Source of the DNA: Avichristensenella sp031550535
Lineage (GTDB): Bacteria; Bacillota; Clostridia; Christensenellales; Aristaeellaceae
Assembly: GCA_031550535.1 (NCBI GenBank)
Contig: JAVBOM010000045.1
Coordinates: 1-64,000 of the forward strand
Direction of reading: 5' to 3'
Length of the DNA stretch: 64,000 nt
Below the pieces are notes generated by a model, which saw only the letters and a list, made by a program, of their open reading frames with translations, had not been told where the DNA came from and ran no database searches. Positions within the stretch are counted from its first letter, which is position 1, and each line of letters begins with the position of its first letter. Below are positions 33,161-42,475 of the stretch, piece after piece. A program made the translations under genes and the position numbers.

Positions 33161-34948
33161 TTATTTCTCGACGGGTGTGAGGTTGTACAGGGCTTTGATT
33201 CCCGCGCCATCCGTGCAGATCATAGGCGGGGTGTTGGTGCCGTCATCCTTTTTCGGGAAGCCGGTCCAGTAGCCTTCGTATGTGGTGTGGAACACCTGCG
33301 GCCGGTACATGAGCTGAATGGTCGGCAGATCCTCCAGCCAGATCTTGTTGATCTCCGTGAGATACTCCTTCAGCAGATCTGGATCAGCCGTGCCGGCGGC
33401 CAAGTCGATCAGCTCGTCCACACGCTCATTTTGGTAGCGGTTGTAGTTGCGGTTCGTGGCCGTGCCAATCGCGGGTACGCCCTTGGAATACAGGATGTTG
33501 AACGCGGCCTGCCACGGCATCGCGACGGAGAGGCCCGGGTACGGGGTGTACATCACGATGTCAAACTGGCCGGCGTTCAGGTCGTTGAAGAAGATGGAGG
33601 ACTCCGGGAAGTACGTGACGATGTTCAGGCCGATCTTCTTCGCGGATTCGCACAGAATCTCCAGCGACATGTTCCAGTCGGACCAGCCGTAGGGGCACTC
33701 GGCCTTCCATTCGAACTTCGTGCCGTCCGGCAGCTCGCGCATGCCGTCGCCGTCCACGTCCTTATAGCCCGCCTCGTCCAGAAGCCGGTTGGCCTCGGTC
33801 AGGTTGGCGTCCAGGTCCGTGGTATCCCACATCAGGGCCTGTACCTCTTCGTCCTCCATATCGACATAATCGCCGAACAGGTAGGGGTTGTAGAGGCAAT
33901 AGATCAGCGGTTCGCTGTAGTTGCTCATCGCGTTAACGTTGATGGCCTCATAGTCCAGGCACAGCGCGATCGCCTTGCGCACGGCATAGTCGTTCAGGCC
34001 CGGCTTCGTCAGGTCAAAAATCAACGACGGAATGCTCGCGCCCAGGTGGTACGGCGCCTCTTCAAAGTACGTCGTCACCGGAGCGTCCATGGACTCCTGC
34101 AGCTCCCACACGGAGGGCAGGAACTGCTGGGACACGTCCACCTCGCCCTGGGAGAACGCGAGGTTGCCGGCCGCGTTGTCCTGGTAGATCGGATGAACCA
34201 GGTACTTCACCTCGGTCAGCTTGCCGAACATCTCCGGGCACTGGCCCCAGTAGTTGTCGTCGCGGATGGCCACGACGCGGGTCTCGTCATAGAAGTAGAT
34301 CTTGAAGGCGCCGGAACCGACAGGGTCGTCCTCGCCAAAGTACGTGTTCAGCTTCTCTGCGTCCCCGCCGAACTCGTCCTTGATCTTCGGCTCCCAGATG
34401 TGCTGCGGAATGATCCGCGTGGTGGCGAGCGTCGCGGGGCCGTAGTGGACGTTATAAGGATCGGCGACCAGCGTGAAGCGCACGGTGTAGTCGTCCACCT
34501 TTTCGACCTTATCAAAGTAGCTCCACACCTTCGTCCACGTGGTGTTGTAGCCGCCGTCGTCCACGTTGCCGATGTTAAACGTGAACACCACGTCGTCCGC
34601 GGTCAGCGGCTCGCCATCGTTCCAGTGGGCCTGCGGCTTCACCTTCACGATGAAGTTCAGCTCGTCTTCCCACTCGATCGGGCCGTCCGCCAGCAGGGGC
34701 TCGTTCTCGTTGGTCAGCATGTTGTACATGTAGAGGGCTTCGTAGATTGCCTGGCGGTTTTCATCGCCCATCGGGAACCCGGTGTTCGCCATCGCGAACG
34801 GGTTGTAGTTCGCGGGCGTGCCCCACTGCAGGCCGTTGTACACGAGCGACTCTTCGCGCGGGATTTCTGTGACCTTGCTCTCGGCAAAGGCCGTGGTCAT
34901 CCCAAACAGCATCACAGCCGCGACCAGGATTGCCAGGAACCGTTTCAT
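33161..34948 (-). CDS. Family 5 solute-binding protein of the Dpp-type importer
   Basis: 595 residues. The signal peptide ends TTAFA with no lipobox cysteine. LTADDVVFTFNI and GSGAFKIYFYDE are standard for SBP family 5, which binds peptides and, in several bacteria, cello- or xylo-oligosaccharides. It is divergently transcribed from an AraC-GH39 fusion related to beta-xylosidases, which points to a plant oligosaccharide rather than peptides; this is inference from context. GAGGAGG precedes the ATG. Confidence 0.85.
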   Translation of the reverse strand: MKRFLAILVAAVMLFGMTTAFAESKVTEIPREESLVYNGLQWGTPANYNPFAMANTGFPMGDENRQAIYEALYMYNMLTNENEPLLADGPIEWEDELNFIVKVKPQAHWNDGEPLTADDVVFTFNIGNVDDGGYNTTWTKVWSYFDKVEKVDDYTVRFTLVADPYNVHYGPATLATTRIIPQHIWEPKIKDEFGGDAEKLNTYFGEDDPVGSGAFKIYFYDETRVVAIRDDNYWGQCPEMFGKLTEVKYLVHPIYQDNAAGNLAFSQGEVDVSQQFLPSVWELQESMDAPVTTYFEEAPYHLGASIPSLIFDLTKPGLNDYAVRKAIALCLDYEAINVNAMSNYSEPLIYCLYNPYLFGDYVDMEDEEVQALMWDTTDLDANLTEANRLLDEAGYKDVDGDGMRELPDGTKFEWKAECPYGWSDWNMSLEILCESAKKIGLNIVTYFPESSIFFNDLNAGQFDIVMYTPYPGLSVAMPWQAAFNILYSKGVPAIGTATNRNYNRYQNERVDELIDLAAGTADPDLLKEYLTEINKIWLEDLPTIQLMYRPQVFHTTYEGYWTGFPKKDDGTNTPPMICTDGAGIKALYNLTPVEK

Positions 34949-35080
34949 ACAAGAACCTCCTCACGATATTTCTTCCGCGCCGACGCGCGGGAGGGTTTGA
35001 AAGAGAGGGTATATCACCTATGATTTTATTTATTATCGCATGTGGGTGCACAAAAGAACAGTGCAAATCTTTTGATTTTG

Positions 35081-35089
35081 TGGTATAAT
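35081..35089 (+). promoter_or_regulatory. Extended -10 promoter of the AraC-GH39 gene
   Basis: TGGTATAAT at 35081-35089; the -35 region (GTGCAA at 35061) is poor, as is common with extended -10 promoters. The start codon is 60 bases downstream. Weak -35 elements often mark activator-dependent genes. Confidence 0.6.
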
Positions 35090-35148
35090 AGTTGCGATCA
35101 CCGGCGGAATTCCCTGGTAAATCAACATAATTTAGCAGCGAGGAATTT

Positions 35149-37647
35149 ATGAATAACAAATATGAAGTTATTGAGTACCCAGATCCGCTGCCCATACGCA
35201 CGTATTTTCACAGCCTGGATTCGTTCCGCATGCACTGGCATCAGGAAATGGAGATTCTGTTGGTTCTGAAGGGATCCATCCATGTGCTCATACAAAATAC
35301 GACCTATACCATCGAAGAAGGCGAACTGATCGTGGTCAGCCCCAACACGATCCACGCCACGCAGCAAACCGAGGAACCGAACAATGTGCTCCTGCTGCAG
35401 ATCAACTGCGGCCGTTTTGGCTTTAACGACGCGAACATCGACTCGCTCGCGGTGGAATGCGCCGGCGGGCCGGAAAGCCACCCGCAGATCGCGATACTCC
35501 GGCAGTGCGTCTGCTCCGTCATGCTGGAGATGATCCACAAGCAGTCCGGCTACCTCTACCACGCCGCCGCCCACGTGCAAATGATCTTGGGCATCCTGCT
35601 GCGCCACTTTCCCCATCGGGCCGAAGCGACGCTGGAAACCGTGAAGGCGAAGGACCGCGAGCGAATCCACCGCATCTTTGATTACATCAACACAAACTAC
35701 GCCGGGAAGGTCACGCTGACCGACCTGGCCGCGCGGGAGTACCTGAGCGTCAGCCACCTGTCCACCTTCATCCACAAGACGATCGGCATGAGCTTTGGCG
35801 ACTACCTGAGCTCCGTGCGCCTCAAAGCGTATCTGGAATGCCTGCAGACGGACGCGAGCACGCCCCTGGACGATATCGCGGAACAGTGCGGCTTTTCCTC
35901 CCCGCAGTTCGCCTCGTCGCTTTTTTTCAAGACCTACCGGACGACGCCGGGCAAGTACCGCAAGCAGCTTCAACAGAAGAATGCCTTCAAGCTGGAGGCG
36001 CTCAGCGCGTCCGAAGGGGAGGGGTACGTGTCGCTCTACCGCCCGACGGACCTGTCCGCGGTGCTGCGCTACGCGAATGAGGCCCAGGAAAGGCCGGACC
36101 CGAACCGGTCCGCGGAGCGCGCGGAGGAGATCGAGCGGATCAGCGCGGCGGCGGCGCAGGGCCGGTATCACCGCTCCTGCCTTTCGATCACGGCGATCGG
36201 CCGCGCGTACGAAGGCCTGCTCTCCCACGTGCAGGACAGACTGCGCACGCTCCAGCGCGAGATCGGGTTTACGCACCTGCGCTTTCACGGCATTTTCAGC
36301 GATGAAATGATGATTTTGAAGCCCGACGAGACGGGCAGCATCCACTATAGCTGGCGGCTGGTGGATCTGCTGTTCGATTTCATGCTCTCCATCGGCCTTA
36401 GGCCCTTTGTGGAGTTTTCGTACATGCCTTCGCTCTTCGCGTCGGGCACGGCGACGGTGTTCGCGTGGCGCGGCAACATCACACCCCCGGCCAACATGGA
36501 TGCCTGGCGCGCGCTGGTCGACGCCTTTCTCGCGCACTGCGTGGCACGCTACGGCGCCGGGGAAGTGACCGGATGGATGTTCGAGGTATGGAACGAGCCG
36601 GACTATCTGGGCGTTTCCTGGGGCGGGACCGAACAGGAGTATTTCCATCTATATGCCGAAACCGCCGCCGCGGTCAAGCGCCGCGTTCCCGGGGCACGCG
36701 TGATGGGGCCTTCGGCCACGCTGGTGGGCATTGAAAAGCGCTGGCCGTCCGCCTTTATGGAGTATGTGAAGCGGAACCAGGCGCCGCTGGACGCGTTTTC
36801 CATGCACGCGTATTCGGAAATACTCGACGGCAACAGCCTCCGGGGGCAATTGCAGGACATGCTCCGCGAGCGGCATTCCATCGCGCCCGCCCACCCGCTG
36901 TTGGGGCAAAACTACGCGCAGCACATGATCGCGCTGGCCCGGCGGCAGCTTGGCGAAGCGCCGCTGCCGGTCGTGGTCTCCGAGTGGAACCTCACGATGG
37001 CGCTGTATAACCCCATCAACGACAGCGCGTTCGCGGGCACGTCGCTGCTGTCCACGGCACTCGCGTGCGACGCTTCGGACACGCTGCTGGCGCACTGGAC
37101 CACGACGGATTATTTTGAGGAACAGCGGACGCTTCCGCCGGAGGAATTCTTCGGCGGTTTTGGCCTCATGACCACGAACGGCATCCGGAAGGCGTCCTAT
37201 TGGGCCATGTGGGCGCTGGCGCGCCTTGGGGAAGAGATTGTAGCCAGGCCCGCTCGCGGCATCGTGACGCGGTCCGGCGGGCGGTACGCGCTGCTCGCCA
37301 TCCACCACCCCGAGACAAAACCCGCGTATGACATGGCCTACGCGCACGACCACGGCGCGCTGCGCGAGCAGGGCGATGTGCGCTTTGACTGGCGCGTCGA
37401 AGGGCTGACGGGTGTGTTCCGCGCGAAACGGTATCGGTACGACCCCGCGCGCTGCGACGGAAAGACGCTCTTGGCCGCGAAGGGCTTCCGGGAGCCTCTT
37501 TCCGCCGAGGACGCTTCGTATTTGGTCCACGCCGCGCAGCCGGTCCGCAGCGAATCGGTCCTTCGCGCCGAGGGGGACGCGGTGACGGTATCTTTCTTTC
37601 TGCCTCCGTGTGGGTTTGAGCTGGTGGAGTTGATTCCAGAGGGGTAG
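35149..37647 (+). CDS. AraC-type regulator fused to a GH39 (beta-xylosidase family) domain
   Basis: 832 residues. An N-terminal cupin sensor (about 1-90; HWHQEMEILLVLKG) is followed by the AraC helix-turn-helix pair (about 170-280; DDIAEQCGFSSPQFASSLFF). From about 340 to the end is a glycoside hydrolase family 39 fold. The acid/base residue is Glu483 in WNEPDY and the nucleophile is Glu612 in VSEWNL, so the enzyme residues are in place. There is no signal peptide, so it acts inside the cell. It probably senses or hydrolyses the sugar brought in by the divergent ABC operon and regulates that operon. Similar fusions exist in Paenibacillus and Clostridia. Confidence 0.85.
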   Translation: MNNKYEVIEYPDPLPIRTYFHSLDSFRMHWHQEMEILLVLKGSIHVLIQNTTYTIEEGELIVVSPNTIHATQQTEEPNNVLLLQINCGRFGFNDANIDSLAVECAGGPESHPQIAILRQCVCSVMLEMIHKQSGYLYHAAAHVQMILGILLRHFPHRAEATLETVKAKDRERIHRIFDYINTNYAGKVTLTDLAAREYLSVSHLSTFIHKTIGMSFGDYLSSVRLKAYLECLQTDASTPLDDIAEQCGFSSPQFASSLFFKTYRTTPGKYRKQLQQKNAFKLEALSASEGEGYVSLYRPTDLSAVLRYANEAQERPDPNRSAERAEEIERISAAAAQGRYHRSCLSITAIGRAYEGLLSHVQDRLRTLQREIGFTHLRFHGIFSDEMMILKPDETGSIHYSWRLVDLLFDFMLSIGLRPFVEFSYMPSLFASGTATVFAWRGNITPPANMDAWRALVDAFLAHCVARYGAGEVTGWMFEVWNEPDYLGVSWGGTEQEYFHLYAETAAAVKRRVPGARVMGPSATLVGIEKRWPSAFMEYVKRNQAPLDAFSMHAYSEILDGNSLRGQLQDMLRERHSIAPAHPLLGQNYAQHMIALARRQLGEAPLPVVVSEWNLTMALYNPINDSAFAGTSLLSTALACDASDTLLAHWTTTDYFEEQRTLPPEEFFGGFGLMTTNGIRKASYWAMWALARLGEEIVARPARGIVTRSGGRYALLAIHHPETKPAYDMAYAHDHGALREQGDVRFDWRVEGLTGVFRAKRYRYDPARCDGKTLLAAKGFREPLSAEDASYLVHAAQPVRSESVLRAEGDAVTVSFFLPPCGFELVELIPEG

Positions 37648-37655
37648 GGGCATAC

Positions 37656-37683
37656 CGCCGCCCTACGCGGCGCAATGTTTTTT
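37656..37683 (+). terminator. Terminator of the AraC-GH39 gene
   Basis: Stem CGCCGC (37656-37661) / GCGGCG (37667-37672), then CAATG and six T. The hairpin plus CAATG also resembles the core of repeat family 2. Confidence 0.55.
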
Positions 37684-37739
37684 CCGTTTCTTCTGAAAAA
37701 ATCCGGCAATCGCGTTCGTCCTATGCTCGTAGGGGATAC

Positions 37740-38963
37740 ATGGCATGGGTGAAGCAGACGTCAAGAAAGAGGAAGCGCGTGAAGAAAACCCTGTTTTGTG
37801 TGGCATTACTGCTCGTTTTGACATCACAGACGACCATCGGCCTGGCAGACAGCATCGGTTCCATCACCGCCGTCATTGACGGCAAATCTTCCGAACGGGT
37901 CCACCTCAGGGAGCGGCCGGCGAAGGACGCAAAATCGCTCGGCCTGTACTACACGGGCACGGAGGTTCAGTGCGGGTCGGCTCCATCCGCCAAATGGACG
38001 CGGGTGGTTGTCGGCGCGCAAGAGGGGTACATCAAGTCCGAATATCTGTACACCGGCCCTGACTTGGGCCGCGTTTCACCCAAGCAACCCACGGGGATCG
38101 CGGATAACCAGAAGCGAAACAGTTGGGTCAATCTGCGCGCGGCGCCTATTGCCGACGCAGAGGTCCTCAGCAAAATTGACAACGGCACCGCCGTCACGAT
38201 CCTCGGCGAAACCGCCAATCGCTGGTACTATGTCAGGGTGGGCGGTCACGAGGGCTACATGATGTCTAATCTTGTGCTCGTGGGAAACGGAACGCCATCC
38301 GGCGCACCCGCCGCGCGCGGCGGCTTCCGGATGCAGCAGTATACCGAGGTGCCGAACCCGGGCGGCTCCATCCGGATACAGTACCCCGCGTTCAGCGGCA
38401 AAGGGGCGGACACGCTGAACGTGATCGTCGATGAAGAGGTGCGTATGCTGGCTTGGGGCTTCAAACGCCACATGGTTCAGGAACGTCCCCTGGCCGCTGA
38501 TTTCCAGGCCGCGGTTACGCTGTACAACAGCAAAATGGCCAGCATCGTCTTTTGGGGCTGGTATGACGCGGGAAGCGGTGACGGGTACGAGAACCCACGC
38601 TCCCTGCTTACCGCCCTGAACATCGATCTTTCGACCATGGCGCACATGCGGCTTCGCGACCTGTACGCGGTAAACGCGGGCTTTGAGGAGATATTCCTGA
38701 CGAAGTCATATTTTCCGACGAAGCCCAATACCTCTTTTGACGCGGGTATTTTCTTTGAAATGCGAAAGTATTCCACGCGCGAATACAACCCGAACGGCGC
38801 GTTTTACCCGCCGGACAGAGTGCAGTGCTTTCTGAAGCCGGAGGGCATCGTCATCAGCGTTGGCGCGCCGCGCACCACCGGCAGCGATCACTTTGAGGCG
38901 CAACTGCGCTACAGCGACATCCAGCCGTATTACCTGCCGGCGCAGCGATATTGGGAGGACTGA
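37740..38963 (+). CDS. Secreted SH3-domain protein with a DUF3298/RsiV-like C-terminus
   Basis: 407 residues with a signal peptide (hydrophobic core about 19-33). Two SH3b domains lie at about 40-104 and 125-182 (VHLRERPAKDAKSLG; VNLRAAPIADAEVLS). A C-terminal region (about 200-407) has features of the DUF3298/RsiV family: a dense start GSIRIQYPAFSG and LLTALNIDLSTMAHMRLRDLY. Probably a wall-associated sensor or binding protein. GTG at 37779 has a better ribosome binding site (AGAGGA) than the ATG at 37740 and may be the true start. Confidence 0.65.
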   Translation: MAWVKQTSRKRKRVKKTLFCVALLLVLTSQTTIGLADSIGSITAVIDGKSSERVHLRERPAKDAKSLGLYYTGTEVQCGSAPSAKWTRVVVGAQEGYIKSEYLYTGPDLGRVSPKQPTGIADNQKRNSWVNLRAAPIADAEVLSKIDNGTAVTILGETANRWYYVRVGGHEGYMMSNLVLVGNGTPSGAPAARGGFRMQQYTEVPNPGGSIRIQYPAFSGKGADTLNVIVDEEVRMLAWGFKRHMVQERPLAADFQAAVTLYNSKMASIVFWGWYDAGSGDGYENPRSLLTALNIDLSTMAHMRLRDLYAVNAGFEEIFLTKSYFPTKPNTSFDAGIFFEMRKYSTREYNPNGAFYPPDRVQCFLKPEGIVISVGAPRTTGSDHFEAQLRYSDIQPYYLPAQRYWED

Positions 38964-38991
38964 CGCTCCGTTTCCATGTCCCGGCAAGGCG

Positions 38992-40047
38992 TCAGCAGCC
39001 CAGCATCCGCCCGAACGCCGCGTCAAACGGCGGCCCGATCAGCCCGCGCTCCGTGGCGAACGCCGTGATGAGCGCGTGCGGCGTCACGTCAAACGCGGGG
39101 TTGAACACCCGGACGCCCTCCGGTGCGGTGCGTGCGCCAAAGCGCAGCGTCACCTCGGTCTCGTCGCGCTCCTCAATGGGAATGGCCGCGCCGTCCGGGC
39201 AGTGCATGTCGATTGTCGGCGTGGGCGTGGCGACATAGAACGGAATGCCGAAGTGCTTCGCCAAGATCGCCACGTTCAGCGTGCCGATCTTGTTCGCCGT
39301 GTCCCCGTTCGCCGCCACGCGGTCACAGCCAACGATGCAGCAATCGATCTTGCCTGCCGCCATCAGCGAAGCGGCCATGTTGTCGCAGATGACCGTCACA
39401 TCCGCCCCGGCGGCGTGGAGCTCATACGCGGTCAGCGTCGATCCCTGCAGGCGCGGGCGCGTTTCGTCCGCGTAGACGCGGGGGCGCATGCCGCGCTCCA
39501 TCGCCAGATAGATGGGGGAGAGCGCCGTGCCGTAGCGGGATGTGGCAAGCTGGCCCGCGTTGCAGTGCGTCAGGATGCCCATATCGTCCCGGAGTCTTGG
39601 CAGCAGCGCCTCGCCGATCCGGTGGCAGATGTCCTCGTCCTCCGCGTGGATGCGCTTCGCCTCGTCCAGCAGCGCCTCGCGGATCGCCGGGACGGGCTGG
39701 CCCTCCATCGCGAATGCCCGCGCGGCCATCCGGTCCGTTGCCCAGGAAAGGTTCACGGCGGTTGGCCGGGCGGACGCCAACCACGCGGCGCTGTCCCGTA
39801 GCGCGGGCAGAAACGCTTCGCCATCCGGCAGCGCCCGCGCGGCCAGCAGCACGCCATACGCCGCCGTGACGCCAATGGCGGGCGCGCCGCGCACGATCAT
39901 CGTGCTGATCGCGTCCCGCACGCCCTCCACCGTGTCGATCTTCACATACGCCGTTTCCACCGGCAAAATCCGCTGATCCAGCAGCCACAGCGCGCCCGCC
40001 GCGTCGTCCCAGCGCAGGGCGAGGGGGATGTTTCGCGTCCCGTCCAT
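38992..40047 (-). CDS. mtnA: S-methyl-5-thioribose-1-phosphate isomerase
   Basis: 351 residues of the eIF2B-like isomerase family. RGAPAIGVTAAYG binds phosphate, THCNAG holds the catalytic Cys and GCDRVAANGDTANKIGT the catalytic Asp. It interconverts methylthioribose-1-phosphate and methylthioribulose-1-phosphate in methionine salvage, or 5-deoxyribose-1-phosphate in the dihydroxyacetone phosphate shunt. No other salvage gene is adjacent. AAGGAG fixes the ATG at 40047, so the frame upstream to 40119 is not used. Confidence 0.9.
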   Translation of the reverse strand: MDGTRNIPLALRWDDAAGALWLLDQRILPVETAYVKIDTVEGVRDAISTMIVRGAPAIGVTAAYGVLLAARALPDGEAFLPALRDSAAWLASARPTAVNLSWATDRMAARAFAMEGQPVPAIREALLDEAKRIHAEDEDICHRIGEALLPRLRDDMGILTHCNAGQLATSRYGTALSPIYLAMERGMRPRVYADETRPRLQGSTLTAYELHAAGADVTVICDNMAASLMAAGKIDCCIVGCDRVAANGDTANKIGTLNVAILAKHFGIPFYVATPTPTIDMHCPDGAAIPIEERDETEVTLRFGARTAPEGVRVFNPAFDVTPHALITAFATERGLIGPPFDAAFGRMLGC

Positions 40048-40089
40048 CTTGTTCTCCTTACATAAACAAATGAATGCGTGTTCGCGCCC

Positions 40090-40098
40090 ATTATACCA
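40090..40098 (-). promoter_or_regulatory. Extended -10 promoter of mtnA
   Basis: TGGTATAAT on the minus strand (40098-40090), about 43 bases before the mtnA start; no good -35. It is back to back with the promoter of the second redox cluster. Confidence 0.6.
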
Positions 40099-40145
40099 TG
40101 GTTTGGCGCGCCCTCGCACGGTGCATTTACAAAAACTTTTTTAGT

Positions 40146-40174
40146 TTGACAAAAGTCTTTGTATCCAATACTAT
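40146..40174 (+). promoter_or_regulatory. Promoter of the second redox cluster
   Basis: TTGACA (40146-40151) and TACTAT (40169-40174), 17 bases apart, 38 bases upstream of the first ATG. Confidence 0.7.
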
Positions 40175-40211
40175 AGATTGATAATCCGTTATGGACAAAC
40201 GAGGTGAAAAC

Positions 40212-40715
40212 ATGACCTGCCAAGAAAATCAAGGGAGGCTGGACCTGGCGTCGGTCGACGCGATCCTGCGCAAGTACCCGAACCCCGCGGACAGCCTGAT
40301 CGCGCTGCTGCAGGACCTGCAGGACGCGTACGGGTATCTCCCGGAGGAAGTGCTGCTGCGCGTCAGCGAGAAGGCGGACATCCCCGCCGCGAACCTGTCC
40401 GGCGTGGCGACGTTCTACGCGCAGTTTCGCTTGTCGCCCCCGGGCAAGCATCAGATTATGGTCTGCATGGGCACGGCCTGCCATGTGAACGGCGGCGGCA
40501 CCGTCGCGGACGCGGTGGAGGCGGCGCTGAACGTGCAGGAGGGCGCGACGACCGAAGACGGCCTTTTCTCCTGGGAAAAGGTGGCGTGCCTTGGCTGCTG
40601 CTCGCTGTCCCCGGTGATGATGATTGACGGGCGCGCATACGGCAAGCTGACCGCCGATAGCGTGGAGAAGATACTTGCTGACATCCGGCGCGCGGAAGCG
40701 GGGGAGGAAAGCTGA
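40212..40715 (+). CDS. NuoE-family [2Fe-2S] subunit of Stn-like transhydrogenase
   Basis: 167 residues. Ligands are visible as CMGTACHV and CLGCCSLSPVMMID. It is paralogous to HydC at 15758 but clearly diverged. It forms a three-gene unit with the two following genes (1- and 4-base overlaps). The set lacks a hydrogenase subunit and matches the make-up of the Sporomusa-type Nfn (Stn) bifurcating transhydrogenase, where this would be the small subunit. GAGGTG sits 5 bases before the ATG at 40212; the ATG at 40191 has no such site. Confidence 0.85.
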   Translation: MTCQENQGRLDLASVDAILRKYPNPADSLIALLQDLQDAYGYLPEEVLLRVSEKADIPAANLSGVATFYAQFRLSPPGKHQIMVCMGTACHVNGGGTVADAVEAALNVQEGATTEDGLFSWEKVACLGCCSLSPVMMIDGRAYGKLTADSVEKILADIRRAEAGEES

Positions 40716-42475
40716 TGCGGTTCTTGTTGGGATACGGAAGCTGCGGCATCGCCGCGGGCGCGGAGCCTGTGGCGGAGGTGCTGGAAGCGGCGCTTTCGGG
40801 CAGCGGGCGGCAGATGGAAAAGGTCGGCTGTGTGGGCATGTGCTTCGCGGAGCCGATGATGGCGTTCGTCGCCGACGACGGCACGGAGACATACTACGGC
40901 CGCCTGACAGCCGAGGCGATTGACGCGATTGTCCCTAGAATGCTCCGGGGCGAGGTGCCGGAGGCGAACCAGCTTACGGCCGAGGAATTATCCTTCTTAA
41001 CCGGGCAGACGCGCATCGCCCTGCGCCATTGCGGGCAGATCGACCCGGAAAGCCTCGCCGCCTACGAGGCCGTGGGCGGCTATTCGGCGCTCCGGCGCGC
41101 GCTTGCCGCGCCCTCGGAAGGCGTCATCGAGCAAATGAAGATATCCGGCCTGCGCGGCCGTGGCGGCGCGGGCTTCCCGACCTGGCGGAAGTGGCAGGCC
41201 GCCCGGGACGCGAAGGGCGACTTGAAATACATCGTCTGCAACGCGGACGAGGGCGACCCCGGCGCGTTCATGGACCGCTCCGTGTTGGAGGGTGACCCGC
41301 ATTCCGTCTTGGAGGGCATGATGCTGGCCGGGTACGCGGTCGGTGCGACCGAAGGGCTGATTTACGTGCGCGCGGAGTATCCGCTCGCGGTTCGGCGCCT
41401 GCAAATCGCCATGGACGCGTTGCGCGCGGAGGGTTTGCTGGGCGAAAACATCCTGGGCAGCGGTTTTTCGTTCGATATCCGCATGACCAAAGGTGCGGGC
41501 GCGTTCGTTTGCGGGGAGGAAACGGCGCTGCTGGCCTCGCTGGAGGGCGGGCGCGGCATGCCTAGGCCCAAGCCGCCGTTCCCGGCGGAGGCGGGCTACC
41601 ACAAGAACCCCACGAGCATCAACAATGTCGAGACGTTCGCGAACGTGCCGTGGATACTGGAAAAGGGCGGTGAGGCGTTCGCGGCCATGGGCACGGCGGA
41701 TTCCAAGGGCACAAAGGTGTTCGCCCTGGCCGGGAAGGTCAAGCGCGGCGGCCTCGTGGAGGTGCCGATGGGCATCACGCTGCGCCAGATCGTGTTTGAC
41801 ATCTGCGGCGGCATCCGGGACGACCGGCCCGTCAAGGCCGTGCAGATCGGCGGCCCGTCCGGCGGCTGTTTGCCGGAGCATCTGCTCGATACGCCGATCG
41901 ACTACGCGTCCATCGGCGCGACGGGCGCGATCATGGGCTCCGGCGGCCTCGTCGTTATGGACGACACAGCGTGCATGGTGGACATGGCGCGGTTCTTTAT
42001 GGAATTCACCAGCAAGGAAAGCTGCGGCAAGTGCACGCCGTGCCGCATCGGCACCACGCGCATGAAGGAGATCGTCGAGCGCATCACGGAGGGCAAAGGC
42101 GAGGCGGGGGACATGGAGCGGCTGAAAGCCCTGGGCGAGAGCATCCGCGACGGCGCGCTGTGCGGCCTGGGCAACTCCGCGCCGAACCCCGTGCTGACGA
42201 CGCTGCGCTATTTCCCTGAGGAATACGAGGCGCACATCAACGAGAAACGTTGCCCTGCGCTGACCTGTACGGCGCTGCTCGGCTACCGCATCGACGCGGA
42301 CAAGTGCACGGGCTGCTCGCTGTGCAGCCGCAAGTGTCCGACCGGCGCGATTGCGGGCGAACTGAAAAAGACATACGCGATTGATCCCGAAAAGTGCATT
42401 GCCTGCGGGGCGTGCAAAAAGGTCTGCCGCTTTTCTGCGGTCGAAATCTACAGCGGGGAGGCGGCAGTGGTATGA
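40715..42475 (+). CDS. NuoF-family flavoprotein subunit (HydB/StnB-like)
   Basis: 586 residues. The N-terminal thioredoxin-like domain keeps Cys10, Cys39 and Cys43 but has Gly/Ala where the second Cys of the first pair is expected. The NuoF core has GLRGRGGAGFPTW and NADEGDPGAFMDR, then the [4Fe-4S] site ESCGKCTPCRIG. It ends in a two-cluster ferredoxin domain (CTGCSLCSRKCP, CIACGACKKVC), the domain that is replaced in the HydB fusion at 16291. It probably exchanges electrons between NADH and the iron-sulfur chain. ATG overlaps the upstream stop codon. Confidence 0.88.
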   Translation: MRFLLGYGSCGIAAGAEPVAEVLEAALSGSGRQMEKVGCVGMCFAEPMMAFVADDGTETYYGRLTAEAIDAIVPRMLRGEVPEANQLTAEELSFLTGQTRIALRHCGQIDPESLAAYEAVGGYSALRRALAAPSEGVIEQMKISGLRGRGGAGFPTWRKWQAARDAKGDLKYIVCNADEGDPGAFMDRSVLEGDPHSVLEGMMLAGYAVGATEGLIYVRAEYPLAVRRLQIAMDALRAEGLLGENILGSGFSFDIRMTKGAGAFVCGEETALLASLEGGRGMPRPKPPFPAEAGYHKNPTSINNVETFANVPWILEKGGEAFAAMGTADSKGTKVFALAGKVKRGGLVEVPMGITLRQIVFDICGGIRDDRPVKAVQIGGPSGGCLPEHLLDTPIDYASIGATGAIMGSGGLVVMDDTACMVDMARFFMEFTSKESCGKCTPCRIGTTRMKEIVERITEGKGEAGDMERLKALGESIRDGALCGLGNSAPNPVLTTLRYFPEEYEAHINEKRCPALTCTALLGYRIDADKCTGCSLCSRKCPTGAIAGELKKTYAIDPEKCIACGACKKVCRFSAVEIYSGEAAVV

